Below, one piece after another: positions 35,881 to 44,979 of a DNA stretch of 64,000 nucleotides. Each line of letters begins with the position of its first letter. Positions within the stretch are counted from its first letter, which is position 1. Where the stretch lies: NCBI GenBank assembly GCA_963667575.2, contig CAXXHY010000008.1:186001-250000 (forward strand), written 5' to 3'. Position numbers and translations under genes: made by a program. This DNA comes from G963665495 sp963667575. GTDB taxonomy: Bacteria; Desulfobacterota; Desulfovibrionia; Desulfovibrionales; Desulfovibrionaceae. The notes beneath the pieces are model-generated. The model was given only the letters and a program-made list of their open reading frames with translations, searched no databases and was not told where the DNA came from.

Positions 35881-36862
35881 TCAGGGGCCCGATGCCTGGG
35901 CGGCCTTGAAAAAAGTTTCCGTATCCTGCTCGATGGCAATAATGCGATGCTCTTCGAGCAGGGACGCAATGAGGCGTTCAACTTCTGCTTCTGGCGCCTG
36001 AAGGGCGGTTGCGAGCTGGCTCGTGCTTTGGGCTCTGCGACTTGTGGAGTGCAGAATGGCAAGGACCAGGTCGTGTTCGCCGGCGGGCTGATGCGAAGGT
36101 GACGCCGGGGGGAATTTTTCGCCTTGTTTAGGTTGCCTCGGAGCGCTTGCGGGTGTTGCGTGCTTGCCGAGCACTTCGCGCCACCGGGCAATTACCGCAG
36201 GGGATACGGGGAGGGCGCTGTGCGCGCCCGGTCTGTTCAACGTGACGACATCCACGCGGTCGGGCCGCAGGGAGGCGCAATACGCGTCCATGAGTTCGAG
36301 TTCTTGCTGCGTATCGTTTATTCCCTGCAACAGGAGAACCTCCAGAAAGAGCTTGCCGGAGTATGCGGAGGCGAAAATCCAGCAGGTCCTGGGCCATTCT
36401 GGAGAGTTCGATGCCTTTGTGCGGCCGGTTGAGACGCAGAAAGGCCTGCGGGTCCAGCGTGTCCATGGATGGAAGGATCACGTCTGCCTGTAGCAGAGCG
36501 GTGCGGACATCGGGATGGCCAATGAGGGCTGAGTTGGTCAGCACGGCCACCGGTGTGTGCGGGAAGAGATTTTTGACGCCGGAGATGATTTCCGGGAGAT
36601 CGCTGTTCAGGCAGGGTTCTCCGGAACCGCCCAGAGTGATGTGGTCCGGCGAGCTGTCGGCATGCTCTTTCCACAGGGCGAGCTCTGTCAACAGCGTCCG
36701 GGCGGGCACATAGGGTGCGCGGCGTAAGGTGTGCGTCGTGGTGGGTCCGACCTCGCAATACAGGCAGTCATGCGTGCAGATTTTTTTACCCAGCAAATCA
36801 AGGCCGAGTGAACGGCCGAGCCTGCTTGAGAGAACCGGACCAAAAATTGTACGAAATTCCAT
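35881..36862 (-). CDS. Radical SAM protein with C-terminal winged-helix extension (frameshifted)
   Basis: The first 45 residues carry a radical SAM cluster motif CTHDCLYC (CxxxCxxC), followed by ITLGGSGEPCLN, the usual GGE-like segment. The last 110 residues contain a proline-rich linker and a helical winged-helix-like domain (RRAQSTSQLATALQAPEAEVERLIASLLEE). The frame is lost at the four-A run 36374-36377; three A restore LLDFASAYSGKLFLEVLL. The corrected length is about 327. The family (formerly often annotated as Fe-S oxidoreductase) has unknown substrate. Confidence 0.85.
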
Positions 36863-37608
36863 GCAGCGTTATCCAGCTTCGACGGGGGGGGCGAAGTTCC
36901 GTCCAGTTGAGACGGCTTTTCGCAGTTGGAAATAGTCGCTGTTTGCCGCCATGCTGTTTTGTATTCCATCGATTAGCGCCTTGCCTGGCCTGTAAATGAC
37001 CACAGGGAGAAGCAGGATCGTAATCCCATGCCCAATACGCCGATCTCGCCATTTTTCTCTGCCGAGAGGGGTGAAACAGGGCGCCGCGTCGATTTTCAAC
37101 AAAACAGGGAGTCCGCAAACAGTGCGTATATCCGGTGGGAGAGACTGGAAAACGGTATGGTCAGGGCCGACATTGGGCCGCCGTATCCGAATTCGCGTTC
37201 CTGAAGACGTTTGTCCGAACTGCCGGCTGCTTCCAACGGAGGAGGCTTCCGGCCGCTTCTGCCGCCGCAAGGCAATGGCAGTGCGATCAGTACGAACCAC
37301 GTCCCGGCTTGCAACAGAGGACGCTGTTGTTTCCCGAACGGTCAGGGACCGTTGCGCAAAAAGGCTTCAGCTGCAAACCAGAGGTAAAAGTTTGATTCTC
37401 CACCGGGAAATACCCCCGCCAGTACGTCAGTATCTGCTTGAAATAGTATGCCCTTAGCATCGACGGGTCAAGAGGGAGAGAACAAAAGATATTGCCTGTG
37501 AAATAAAAAAAGCATGGATACGGCAATCTGGAGAAAACAGGGCGTGTCAGGAATCGTTTCGGGCTTGGTTGCGCATGTTCGAAAAAACCGCGAGCAACCT
37601 CCCGGCGC
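36863..37608. other. 746-nt region with at most a small gene
   Basis: Only a 58-codon plus-strand frame at 37028-37204 has a usable ribosome binding site and fairly normal composition. Several overlapping short frames on both strands show no homology that I recognise. The lack of a clear gene here is unusual for this compact window; it may hold remnants of lost genes. Confidence 0.5.
37028..37204 (+). CDS. Possible small hypothetical protein
   Basis: An ATG preceded by AGGA opens a 58-codon frame (MPNTPISPFFSAERGE...RWERLENGMVRADIGPP). It is polar and soluble with no known motif. A downstream frame contains DVCPNCRLL, which might be its continuation after an indel. Weak support. Confidence 0.3.
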   Translation: MPNTPISPFFSAERGETGRRVDFQQNRESANSAYIRWERLENGMVRADIGPPYPNSRS

Positions 37609-38541
37609 TCATTTTGGGGGAAGCAATTCGGAGGATGAAACCTGGTTGCGCCCGTTCTGCTTGGCCTGATACAGGGCCTGGTCTGCCTGGTTGATGAGAT
37701 CCTCGGCGGACAAGCCATTGATGGGAATGATGGACGAGACTCCCAAACTCACGGTCACATGGGAAGCCACTTGCGAACTTTCATGGCGAATCCCCAGTTT
37801 TTCTATGTTGGTGCGCATCTGTTCCGCGACCTGGCATGCGCCGGGAATATCGCTGCCCGGCAGCAGGGCCACGAATTCCTCTCCTCCGTACCGGGCCAGC
37901 AGGTCTCCGGCGCGGTTCAGGGTATCCTTTCCGAGGGTGCTGGCCACCTGGCGCAGGCAGTTGTCGCCCTCGAGGTGTCCGTAGGTATCGTTGTAGGCCT
38001 TGAAATGATCCACGTCCGCCATGATCACGGAAAGGCTGGAAGCGCTGCGCAAGGCGCGACGCCATTCCAGGGAGTAGCGTTCGTCAAAGAAACGTCTGTT
38101 GGGCAGACCGGTCAGCCCGTCCAGGTTGGCCAGTTGCTTGAGCAGTTCGGTCTGGTGGCGCAGGCGCAGGTGCGTGCGGACCCGGGCCTTGACCACGGGC
38201 GTACGGAAGGGTTTGACGATGTAATCCACCGCGCCGAGTTCGAACCCCCGTGTCTCGTCCTCGTCAGCGTCCAGGGAGGTGATGAAAATTACGGGGATGT
38301 CCTGGCTCAGCGGATCTTCCTTGATGCTGCGCAGGACCTCGAAGCCGTTGGTGTCGGGCATGAGCACGTCCAGGAGAATCAGGTCGGGGAGCTGTTCCTT
38401 CACCAGTTCGAGCGCGCGCGTGCCACTGGTGGCGGCAATGATATCGTGCTCCTGTCGCAGGGCTTCTCCCAGGATCTTGATGTGTTGCGGTACGTCGTCC
38501 ACAATGAGAATTTTTGATCTGCGGTCCGGGTCGAAAACCAT
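37609..38541 (-). CDS. Response regulator with GGDEF domain (diguanylate cyclase)
   Basis: This 310-residue protein has an N-terminal receiver (residues 8-125: acidic pair in LIVDDVP, phospho-Asp in LILLDVLMPD, Lys in YIVKPF). A GGDEF domain follows with the catalytic GGEEF and, five residues upstream, RAGD as the inhibitory I-site. It should make c-di-GMP when phosphorylated. ATG at 38541 follows GGAG. It lies 13 nt after the 1377-residue hybrid kinase, which probably signals through it or a parallel regulator. Confidence 0.95.
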   Translation of the reverse strand: MVFDPDRRSKILIVDDVPQHIKILGEALRQEHDIIAATSGTRALELVKEQLPDLILLDVLMPDTNGFEVLRSIKEDPLSQDIPVIFITSLDADEDETRGFELGAVDYIVKPFRTPVVKARVRTHLRLRHQTELLKQLANLDGLTGLPNRRFFDERYSLEWRRALRSASSLSVIMADVDHFKAYNDTYGHLEGDNCLRQVASTLGKDTLNRAGDLLARYGGEEFVALLPGSDIPGACQVAEQMRTNIEKLGIRHESSQVASHVTVSLGVSSIIPINGLSAEDLINQADQALYQAKQNGRNQVSSSELLPPK

Positions 38542-38554
38542 GAAGAACTCCGTG

Positions 38555-41500
38555 TTACGCGTCCGGTTTTTCCAATGTATCCAGCAGCGCAATGATTAAC
38601 TTTTCGGCGACGTCAAAGTCGAAAACCGCCAGGGCATGCTCCAGTTCGGTGAGCATTTCGGGTCGTTCCTGCTGCGGAAAAAGGCTGATAAGTTCCTGCA
38701 GGGGTCTGTCCACGTCCAGCAGGTTCTGGTGTGAGAGTTCCTGGAGCGTATGCAGCAGCAGGATGGCTCTGTCCTTGCACTGATCCAGCGGGCAGGCAGC
38801 CTCTTGAGACTCGTCGTCCTGCAGTGTGGCGATGCTGTCCTGGGCCTGTTCCATGGCGGCCATAAGTCTGGTTATGGACGCTGGATCAGGTGTTTCGTTG
38901 TTGCGCAGCAATTCGTGCATTTCCTTGCATGTTTCGAACACATCTTGGATTCCCAGGTTGCCGGAAGCGCCCTTGAGCGCGTGCACGAGTTCCATTGCTG
39001 TTTTGAGGTCCGCCGCATTGACGGCTTCCTCCACTCGCAGCGGAGTTTCCTGAAACATGGGCACGAAGTCTTTCAGCAGGTTTATATAAAGCGTACGGTT
39101 TCCTGACAAGTGCGCGAGACCTTTTCTCGTGTCAATGGCCGGCAGGTCGAGGGTGACGTCGGAAGCCAGCGGCTTTTTGATTTCCTTAGTGCTGTCCGCA
39201 AGGCGTTTTTCTTCTGGAAGCCAGTTGCCCAGCACTGTGTAGAGCTGCGCCGGTTCCACGGGTTTGGTGAGAAAGGCGTTCATGCCCTGGCCCAGACTGA
39301 GCTCCCGGTCTTCGCTGGTGGCGTGCGCGGTCATGGCCAGAATGGGGATGCCGGCGAACACCGGATCCTGGCGGATCAGCCTTGTGGCCTGGAATCCATC
39401 CATCTCGGGCATCTGGACATCCATGAGGATGGCGTCGATTTTCGGCGTGCTGTGCAGCAGTTCGATGGCTTCGCGGCCGTTTTGCGCCAGAACCACTTCG
39501 ATGCCCGACTGCTGCAGCAGTTCACGGGCGATCTGCTGGTTTATGGGGTTGTCTTCGGCCACCAGCATGGTGACGTTCTGCCAGCGGGGAAGGCTTTGCT
39601 GCCGATGGCCGTGTCCGGTATGCTCGGAACGGACCAGGGGCGGCTGCACGGCATGCTGCAGCGCTTCAAGCAACGCGTAGTCATGCAAGGGGGTATTCAC
39701 AAAGGCGTCCGCCTTTGCTGCCTGCAGAATGTCATCGGCGTCTTCCGGAGCCGGGGCTCTGAACAGCAGTACGCCCACCAGCTTTGGAGAACGCTGTTTC
39801 AGATTGCGGCTGAGCTCCCTGGCGTTGATGTCCGGAAGTTCCATATCGATGACGGACAGCCCGATATCGGCAGAGGAACTAAACAGATGGCTGGCCTCCA
39901 GTCCGCTTTTGGCAATGACAGGCCGTATGCCCAGGGACTCAAGGTACTTGGTCAGAATGGCGGCGATCTGTTGTCCGGCGGTCACAACCAGGGCTGCCTT
40001 GTTGCGGATTCTGAGCGGTGTTTCCGGCCGTGGTCCTGGAGGGCTGTCCGGCAAATCAAAAAGAGTGCTGAAAATGAAAGAGCTGCCCTTGCCCGGGGTG
40101 CTTTCGAGCCGGATGCTGCCGCCCATATGCTCCACAAGTCGCTGACAGATGGCCAGCCCCAGACCGGTTCCGCCGTATTTGCGGGTGGTGGATTCGTCGG
40201 CCTGGGCAAAGGCTCCGAAAAGCCGCTTCTGCTGTTCCTCGGTAATGCCTATGCCGGAATCGCGTACGCTGAATTCGATGCTTGCGCTTTGGGAGTTTTG
40301 TTTGAGAAGGCGGACGGAAAGTTGCACAAATCCTTTTTCCGTGAACTTGATGGCGTTGTTGATGAGGTTGATGCAGATTTGTTTCAGGCGCAGGGAATCT
40401 CCTACGAAAGTGTCGGACAGGCTGGTATCCACGTCAAAGCAGAAGTCGATCTGCTTGTTTCTGGCCGAAAGGGCGGTGATGTCCGCCACCTGATCGAGGG
40501 TCAGTCGCAGGCTGAATTCCTTTTTCTCCAGGATCAGTTTGCCTGCTTCGATTTTGGAAAAATCCAGGATGTCGTTGATCAGGTGCAGGAGCAGGCCGGC
40601 CGAGGATTGCAGCTTGAACATGTAGTCCTGCTGCTTGGGCGTCAGGTCCGTTCGCAGCGCAAGTTCGCTCAGGCCGATGACGGCGTTCAGCGGTGTTCTG
40701 ATCTCATGGCTCATGCGCGCGAGAAAATTGCTTTTCTCGGTATTGGCGCGGCGCAGGTCGGTTTCCATTCTTTTGCGCGCGTCGATATCCTGAAACATTC
40801 CGGAGAGGTTGACCACCTGGCCGTTTTCCTTGTGCGCCTCTCCCATGGCCCGGACCCAGAGCCTGTTTCCTCTGGCTGTGGTCAATTGCAGTTCGAGGTC
40901 ATAGGGCGTTCCCTGGACAATGGTTTTTTCCAGGGCTTCTCTGAGCATGACCCGGTCTTCGGGCTCATAAAAATCAATGGCGTTATCCACGGTGGGCACA
41001 AAATCTTCATCCACTTCATGTATGGCGTAGACCACCTGGGTCCACTGGAGGTTGTTGGTCCGCAGGTCCAGCTCCCAGCCCCCCAGGCGGGCCATCTCCT
41101 GCGTAACGGACAGCAAGTGGCGCTGTTTTTCCAGGAGCGCTTCAGCCTCGCGACGTTCGGTTATATCCCGTACGCTGCCCACCGCGTACCATTGGCCCTG
41201 GTGGATGAAGGCCGCGACGGCGCGTTCGGCGGGGAAGAACGATCCGTCTTTGCGCTTGGCGTCGAAAATCTGGATGTTTCCGATGACACTGCCGCGGCCG
41301 GTGCGGGAAAACTCCTCGAGTCCGGGGTAAATATCCTTATGATACTTTTCAGGGGAGATGAGCTGGTGCAGGTCCTCTCCCAAGGCCTCATGTTTTGAAT
41401 AGCCGAAAATTGTCTCAGCCGCGGGGCTCCAGTAACGGACCATGCCCTTGGCGTCGATCATGATCATGGCATCGTGGGTGGCTGCGGCCATGGCCGAGAG

Positions 41501-42688
41501 CCGGGCTTCCCGCTCGCGCAGGGAATTTTCCGCTTCTTTGCGTTTGGTGATGTCCATGGCGATGGCCAGGTACCCGCTGATCTGGTCCGAAGGGTCCGTG
41601 ATGGGGGTGATGGTCAGTTCCACCAGGATGCGCTGGCCATAGCGTGTTATGTAGGTCCATTCCTTTGATTCGCGGCGATCCAGAAAGGGTTTTGTCCTGA
41701 AAATGTCCAAGGGGTTCTTTTTTTCCGGATAGAACGAACGCAGAGCCGCGTGGGCACTTTTGATCTCCTGCGGATCGTGAAACAGAATAGGGGTTTGTTT
41801 GTCGATTATTTCCCAGGCAGTGTACTGCAGCATGCTTTCGGCAGCCGGGTTGAAGAGTCTGATGATCCCTTCGAGGTCCGTGGCGATGATGGCGACCCCA
41901 GTGGCGGACTGCAGAACGGTTTCCAGGTACTGTTTGCTTTCCAGCAGATCCTGCTGGGTCTGTTCGTGCAGTTCGATTTCCGCACTGAGCGCCTGGTTTG
42001 CTTTTTCGATAGTGTTCACGCTGTGCTGCAACTCTGCGGTGTTGTCCTGAAGCTCCCTTTGCTGTTTGTAAAGTTCCGCCAGAGTGGGCATCAGGAGCAC
42101 GAACCATTCGAACAACAATAGAATCATGATGACGGCCAGTCCGGTCAGCTGGAAATAAAAGCCTTTGCTGGCTTGCTGCTGCCCGGCTTTTTCAAACTGA
42201 GCAACGGAGTTTTCCAGTTCCTGCAGCAGTCTTTGGGATTTTGCAATCAGCGAGGCTGCCAGTTTGTTCTGTTCCGGCTCCGGTAAGGGCGGTTGCAGGT
42301 CTGCCAAGGTTCGGGCCAGCGCAACGTATGCCTGGATTTGCGTCTCATGATCGGACTGCATTGTCGGGTGTAACAAAGGAGCCGGGGTATAGGTTTTTCG
42401 GAATTCAAGCAGTGTGGCATGCCCCTTTTCCAGGGCATCGGCTGTCTGGTGAAGGATTTCCGATGCTTGCTCAGAGGAAATGGCGCCGCTGGGGTGGAGT
42501 TTTTCCAGCCCGTACCCCAGAATCCGTTGCGAAAGCATGCGCTGACGACCGCTTTGATTGATTATGCTGGCGTATTGCTGTTCTTCCTGCAAAAGATTTT
42601 GACCATAGAGAAAGCTCGCCAGTATGGTGAAGAAAATCAGTGTCATTACAGACAAATGTCTGATTGCCAGCGAACGTGCTCGGGTCAT
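38555..42688 (-). CDS. Hybrid sensor histidine kinase with PAS domains, two receivers and HPt
   Basis: This 1377-residue membrane protein has a membrane segment at 14-32 and another near 175-200. Between them lies a PilJ/NarX-like sensor (INQSGRQRMLSQRILGY). Three PAS/PAC units (about 255-380, 390-510, 520-640) are followed by a HisKA dimerisation helix with phospho-His (MSHEIRTPLNAV), an HATPase domain (DSGIGI, GGTGLGLAI), a degenerate receiver (about 900-1020, lacks the conserved Lys), a normal receiver (about 1040-1160, VAEDNP, LMDVQMPEMDG, TKP) and an HPt domain (VHALKGASGNLG). It would run a phosphorelay to the adjacent receiver-GGDEF protein. Confidence 0.95.
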   Translation of the reverse strand: MTRARSLAIRHLSVMTLIFFTILASFLYGQNLLQEEQQYASIINQSGRQRMLSQRILGYGLEKLHPSGAISSEQASEILHQTADALEKGHATLLEFRKTYTPAPLLHPTMQSDHETQIQAYVALARTLADLQPPLPEPEQNKLAASLIAKSQRLLQELENSVAQFEKAGQQQASKGFYFQLTGLAVIMILLLFEWFVLLMPTLAELYKQQRELQDNTAELQHSVNTIEKANQALSAEIELHEQTQQDLLESKQYLETVLQSATGVAIIATDLEGIIRLFNPAAESMLQYTAWEIIDKQTPILFHDPQEIKSAHAALRSFYPEKKNPLDIFRTKPFLDRRESKEWTYITRYGQRILVELTITPITDPSDQISGYLAIAMDITKRKEAENSLREREARLSAMAAATHDAMIMIDAKGMVRYWSPAAETIFGYSKHEALGEDLHQLISPEKYHKDIYPGLEEFSRTGRGSVIGNIQIFDAKRKDGSFFPAERAVAAFIHQGQWYAVGSVRDITERREAEALLEKQRHLLSVTQEMARLGGWELDLRTNNLQWTQVVYAIHEVDEDFVPTVDNAIDFYEPEDRVMLREALEKTIVQGTPYDLELQLTTARGNRLWVRAMGEAHKENGQVVNLSGMFQDIDARKRMETDLRRANTEKSNFLARMSHEIRTPLNAVIGLSELALRTDLTPKQQDYMFKLQSSAGLLLHLINDILDFSKIEAGKLILEKKEFSLRLTLDQVADITALSARNKQIDFCFDVDTSLSDTFVGDSLRLKQICINLINNAIKFTEKGFVQLSVRLLKQNSQSASIEFSVRDSGIGITEEQQKRLFGAFAQADESTTRKYGGTGLGLAICQRLVEHMGGSIRLESTPGKGSSFIFSTLFDLPDSPPGPRPETPLRIRNKAALVVTAGQQIAAILTKYLESLGIRPVIAKSGLEASHLFSSSADIGLSVIDMELPDINARELSRNLKQRSPKLVGVLLFRAPAPEDADDILQAAKADAFVNTPLHDYALLEALQHAVQPPLVRSEHTGHGHRQQSLPRWQNVTMLVAEDNPINQQIARELLQQSGIEVVLAQNGREAIELLHSTPKIDAILMDVQMPEMDGFQATRLIRQDPVFAGIPILAMTAHATSEDRELSLGQGMNAFLTKPVEPAQLYTVLGNWLPEEKRLADSTKEIKKPLASDVTLDLPAIDTRKGLAHLSGNRTLYINLLKDFVPMFQETPLRVEEAVNAADLKTAMELVHALKGASGNLGIQDVFETCKEMHELLRNNETPDPASITRLMAAMEQAQDSIATLQDDESQEAACPLDQCKDRAILLLHTLQELSHQNLLDVDRPLQELISLFPQQERPEMLTELEHALAVFDFDVAEKLIIALLDTLEKPDA

Positions 42689-43035
42689 TTCGGGGAGGTC
42701 TCCTCATTTCACGACGGCTTGCTCCGGAAAAGTCAGTCCGTCAGGAAAATACACCATTGCGGCATCATACCTTGAATAGAGGAAAAAAGCCAGATTATCG
42801 CAAGATCGGACAAGATGTCCGGAGGGCTTGCTTTTGACATTTTGGAGCGGAAATCCCACGATTGCCCCGGGGGAGGGTTATGCTATAGTGTCGTACCAGA
42901 AACGGAGCCGAGCGCGAATCCTCGGATCGGTTGCTTTTTGCGGACCGGAACCTGCTCTGGCGTATGTTATCTTCTGATGGAAAGCCGTATGCGTATGGAA
43001 CACTGGTATGGACCCCCAATCAAGGAGATTCTCCG
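42689..43035. other. Divergent intergenic region, no gene recognised
   Basis: It lies between the divergent hybrid kinase and the membrane protein gene. Short open frames cover it on both strands but none has a ribosome binding site with homology. Promoters for both genes are expected here but not assigned. Confidence 0.5.
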
Positions 43036-43668
43036 ATGACGACGAATTATCAAGTTGCAGCACCGGATTTAGGCTTGGGTTCGCTTCTTTCCCGAAGCTG
43101 GAGGACATTCAAGGAGCGCTTTGGATTGTGCCTTGGGGCCATAGCGGTCTATCTGCTCATCCAGTTGCTGATGAGCATCGGCCCCAAGGACAGCTGGATC
43201 GATTCCACGCTGCGGATACTTTCTTTCTTTATTTCCGGACCGTTATCCGCCGGGCTGTATATGTTTTATCTGCGCGTGGTGCGGGGCGAACAAGCCGACG
43301 TGACCATGATCTTCGAGGGCTTCGGCATTTTCAGAAAAGCGTTCTGTGTTTCCTTTCTGATGATTCTGCTCATTTCCATCGGCACGGCCCTGCTGGTCAT
43401 TCCCGGGATCATTCTTTACGTGGGGCTGTTCCCCGGCATGTACCTGATTCTGGACGCCGATTATTCCATCACCGACACGCTGCGCAAGGCCTGGGACATG
43501 ACCCGCGGCTCCCGCTGGCAGATTTTTTTCGTCTGTCTGTTCCTGGTTTTCGTGAATCTGATAGGCCTGGCCGCCCTGGGGGTGGGCGTGGTGTTTACCG
43601 GCGCGTACTCCATGCTGGTTTCGGCATATATGTATGAAGAACTATTCCGGAATGGCGGAACAATATAA
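43036..43668 (+). CDS. Integral membrane protein (DUF975-like)
   Basis: This 210-residue protein has about five or six hydrophobic segments with an amphipathic stretch RSWRTFKERFGL before the first. The pattern (LLVIPGIILYVGLFPGMYLILDADYS, ITDTLRKAWDMTRG) resembles DUF975 or the GDPD-type membrane domain family, with unknown function. ATG at 43036 follows AAGGAG; a longer frame from 42931 is not used. It lies 20 nt upstream of the PFK-2/FBPase-2 gene and is probably co-transcribed. Confidence 0.85.
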   Translation: MTTNYQVAAPDLGLGSLLSRSWRTFKERFGLCLGAIAVYLLIQLLMSIGPKDSWIDSTLRILSFFISGPLSAGLYMFYLRVVRGEQADVTMIFEGFGIFRKAFCVSFLMILLISIGTALLVIPGIILYVGLFPGMYLILDADYSITDTLRKAWDMTRGSRWQIFFVCLFLVFVNLIGLAALGVGVVFTGAYSMLVSAYMYEELFRNGGTI

Positions 43669-43688
43669 CCTCTGATTTCGGCATTTTT

Positions 43689-44918
43689 ATGAATAACAAG
43701 CTGTATATCGTGATGGTCGGCTTGCCCGCCAGGGGCAAGTCGGTCATCGCCACCAAGATCAAGGAAAATCTGGCCAAGGAAGGCATCCGGGTCGAGGTAT
43801 TCAACAATGGCAATGTCCGCCGCCGCCTGTTGCCGCAGAACACCTCGCACGCGGAATTCTACAACCCCTTCAATGAGGAATTCACCCGGCTGCGCGAAGA
43901 GATTGCCCTGGTCAACATCTATGAAGCCAAGTATTACCTGCGCGGTTCGGGGCAGGTGGCCATTCTGGACGCCACCAATGTCAGCAGACAGCGCAGAAAC
44001 AAGATCTGCTGCCATCTGGAAGACCATCCCATCTGCTTTGTCGAATGCGTCAATGAAGACGAGGACCTGGTGCACGCCAGCGTCGAGCGCAAGACAGGCC
44101 TGCCGGAGTTCGCCCATCTGAGCAAGGAACAGGCCTTTCAGAGCCTGATGGACCGCATCGATTACTATCGCAGCAATTATGACGTGCTGGATTCGGAAGC
44201 GAATTTCATCTCACTGGATTCCCTGAATAACCGCATTCTGAAAGAACGCGTCAACGCCGTCCTTCCCTATTATACGCGCATTCGCGATATTCTGGTCTCG
44301 GACTGGGTCAAAAGTCTGTATCTCGTACGGCATGGAGAAACCGTCTACAATACGGAGTACCGTATCGGCGGGGATTCTTTGTTGACGGACAAGGGCCATG
44401 CCCAGGCCCAGGCGCTGGCCAGGCATTTTCAGAGCGTGCATCTTCCGTACATCATCCGCAGCGAGAAACTGCGCTGCAAGCAGATGGTGGAAACGCTCAC
44501 CCAGGATCGTCCGGACTGCAACGTCATTCCTCTGGGGGAGTTCAACGAGATCGATGCGGGAGTCTGCGAAGGCATGACCTATCAGGAGATCAAGGACAGC
44601 ATGCCGGACGTTTACAGCCAGCGTTCCAAGGACAAGTACAACTACGTGTACCCCAATGGCGAAGGCTATGTGACCCTCAAGGAGAGAGTCAACAGAGGGA
44701 TCAAAAAGGCCCTGTATCTGAGCGGCAATGCGGAAAACATCATGATTGTGGGCCATCAGGCCGTCAACAGAATGATCCTCTCGCATTTTCTGTTTCGGCG
44801 TACTGAGGATGTCCCTTACATTTATATCCCGCAGGATCAGTATTTTCACATCATCTCGACGCAAAGCAAGAAGCTGTTCGAACTGAAGCCGTTCTCCGCC
44901 TGGCGTCAGTCTCCCTGA
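43689..44918 (+). CDS. Bifunctional 6-phosphofructo-2-kinase / fructose-2,6-bisphosphatase
   Basis: This 409-residue protein aligns over its whole length with the eukaryotic PFKFB enzymes. The kinase half has the P-loop VGLPARGKS (10-18) and AILDATN (91-97). The histidine-phosphatase half has LVRHGE (212-217, phospho-His), RIGGD, NEIDAGVCEGMTY (286-298, acid residue) and GHQAVNR (355-361). It should make and break fructose-2,6-bisphosphate, controlling glycolysis against gluconeogenesis. Bacterial members are rare and occur in some deltaproteobacteria. The motifs of both halves are intact, so bifunctional activity is plausible. It follows the membrane protein gene by 20 nt. Confidence 0.93.
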   Translation: MNNKLYIVMVGLPARGKSVIATKIKENLAKEGIRVEVFNNGNVRRRLLPQNTSHAEFYNPFNEEFTRLREEIALVNIYEAKYYLRGSGQVAILDATNVSRQRRNKICCHLEDHPICFVECVNEDEDLVHASVERKTGLPEFAHLSKEQAFQSLMDRIDYYRSNYDVLDSEANFISLDSLNNRILKERVNAVLPYYTRIRDILVSDWVKSLYLVRHGETVYNTEYRIGGDSLLTDKGHAQAQALARHFQSVHLPYIIRSEKLRCKQMVETLTQDRPDCNVIPLGEFNEIDAGVCEGMTYQEIKDSMPDVYSQRSKDKYNYVYPNGEGYVTLKERVNRGIKKALYLSGNAENIMIVGHQAVNRMILSHFLFRRTEDVPYIYIPQDQYFHIISTQSKKLFELKPFSAWRQSP

Positions 44919-44979
44919 CACTCTTCCCGTCGCCAGCCTCGCGGCCGGTGCTCGTGGCAGGCAGCCCGGCTGTCCGTTA

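Noticed and set aside
36996..37457. 153-codon plus-strand frame
   Set aside because: No ribosome binding site with homology and mixed composition; overlaps another candidate in a different frame.
38230..38250. TTCGAACCC as a possible tRNA T-loop
   Set aside because: It lies inside the receiver-GGDEF coding sequence with no cloverleaf around it. No tRNA, rRNA or tmRNA was found in the window.
39110..41398. 762-codon plus-strand open frame
   Set aside because: Antisense to the hybrid kinase; composition and lack of homology mark it as a shadow.
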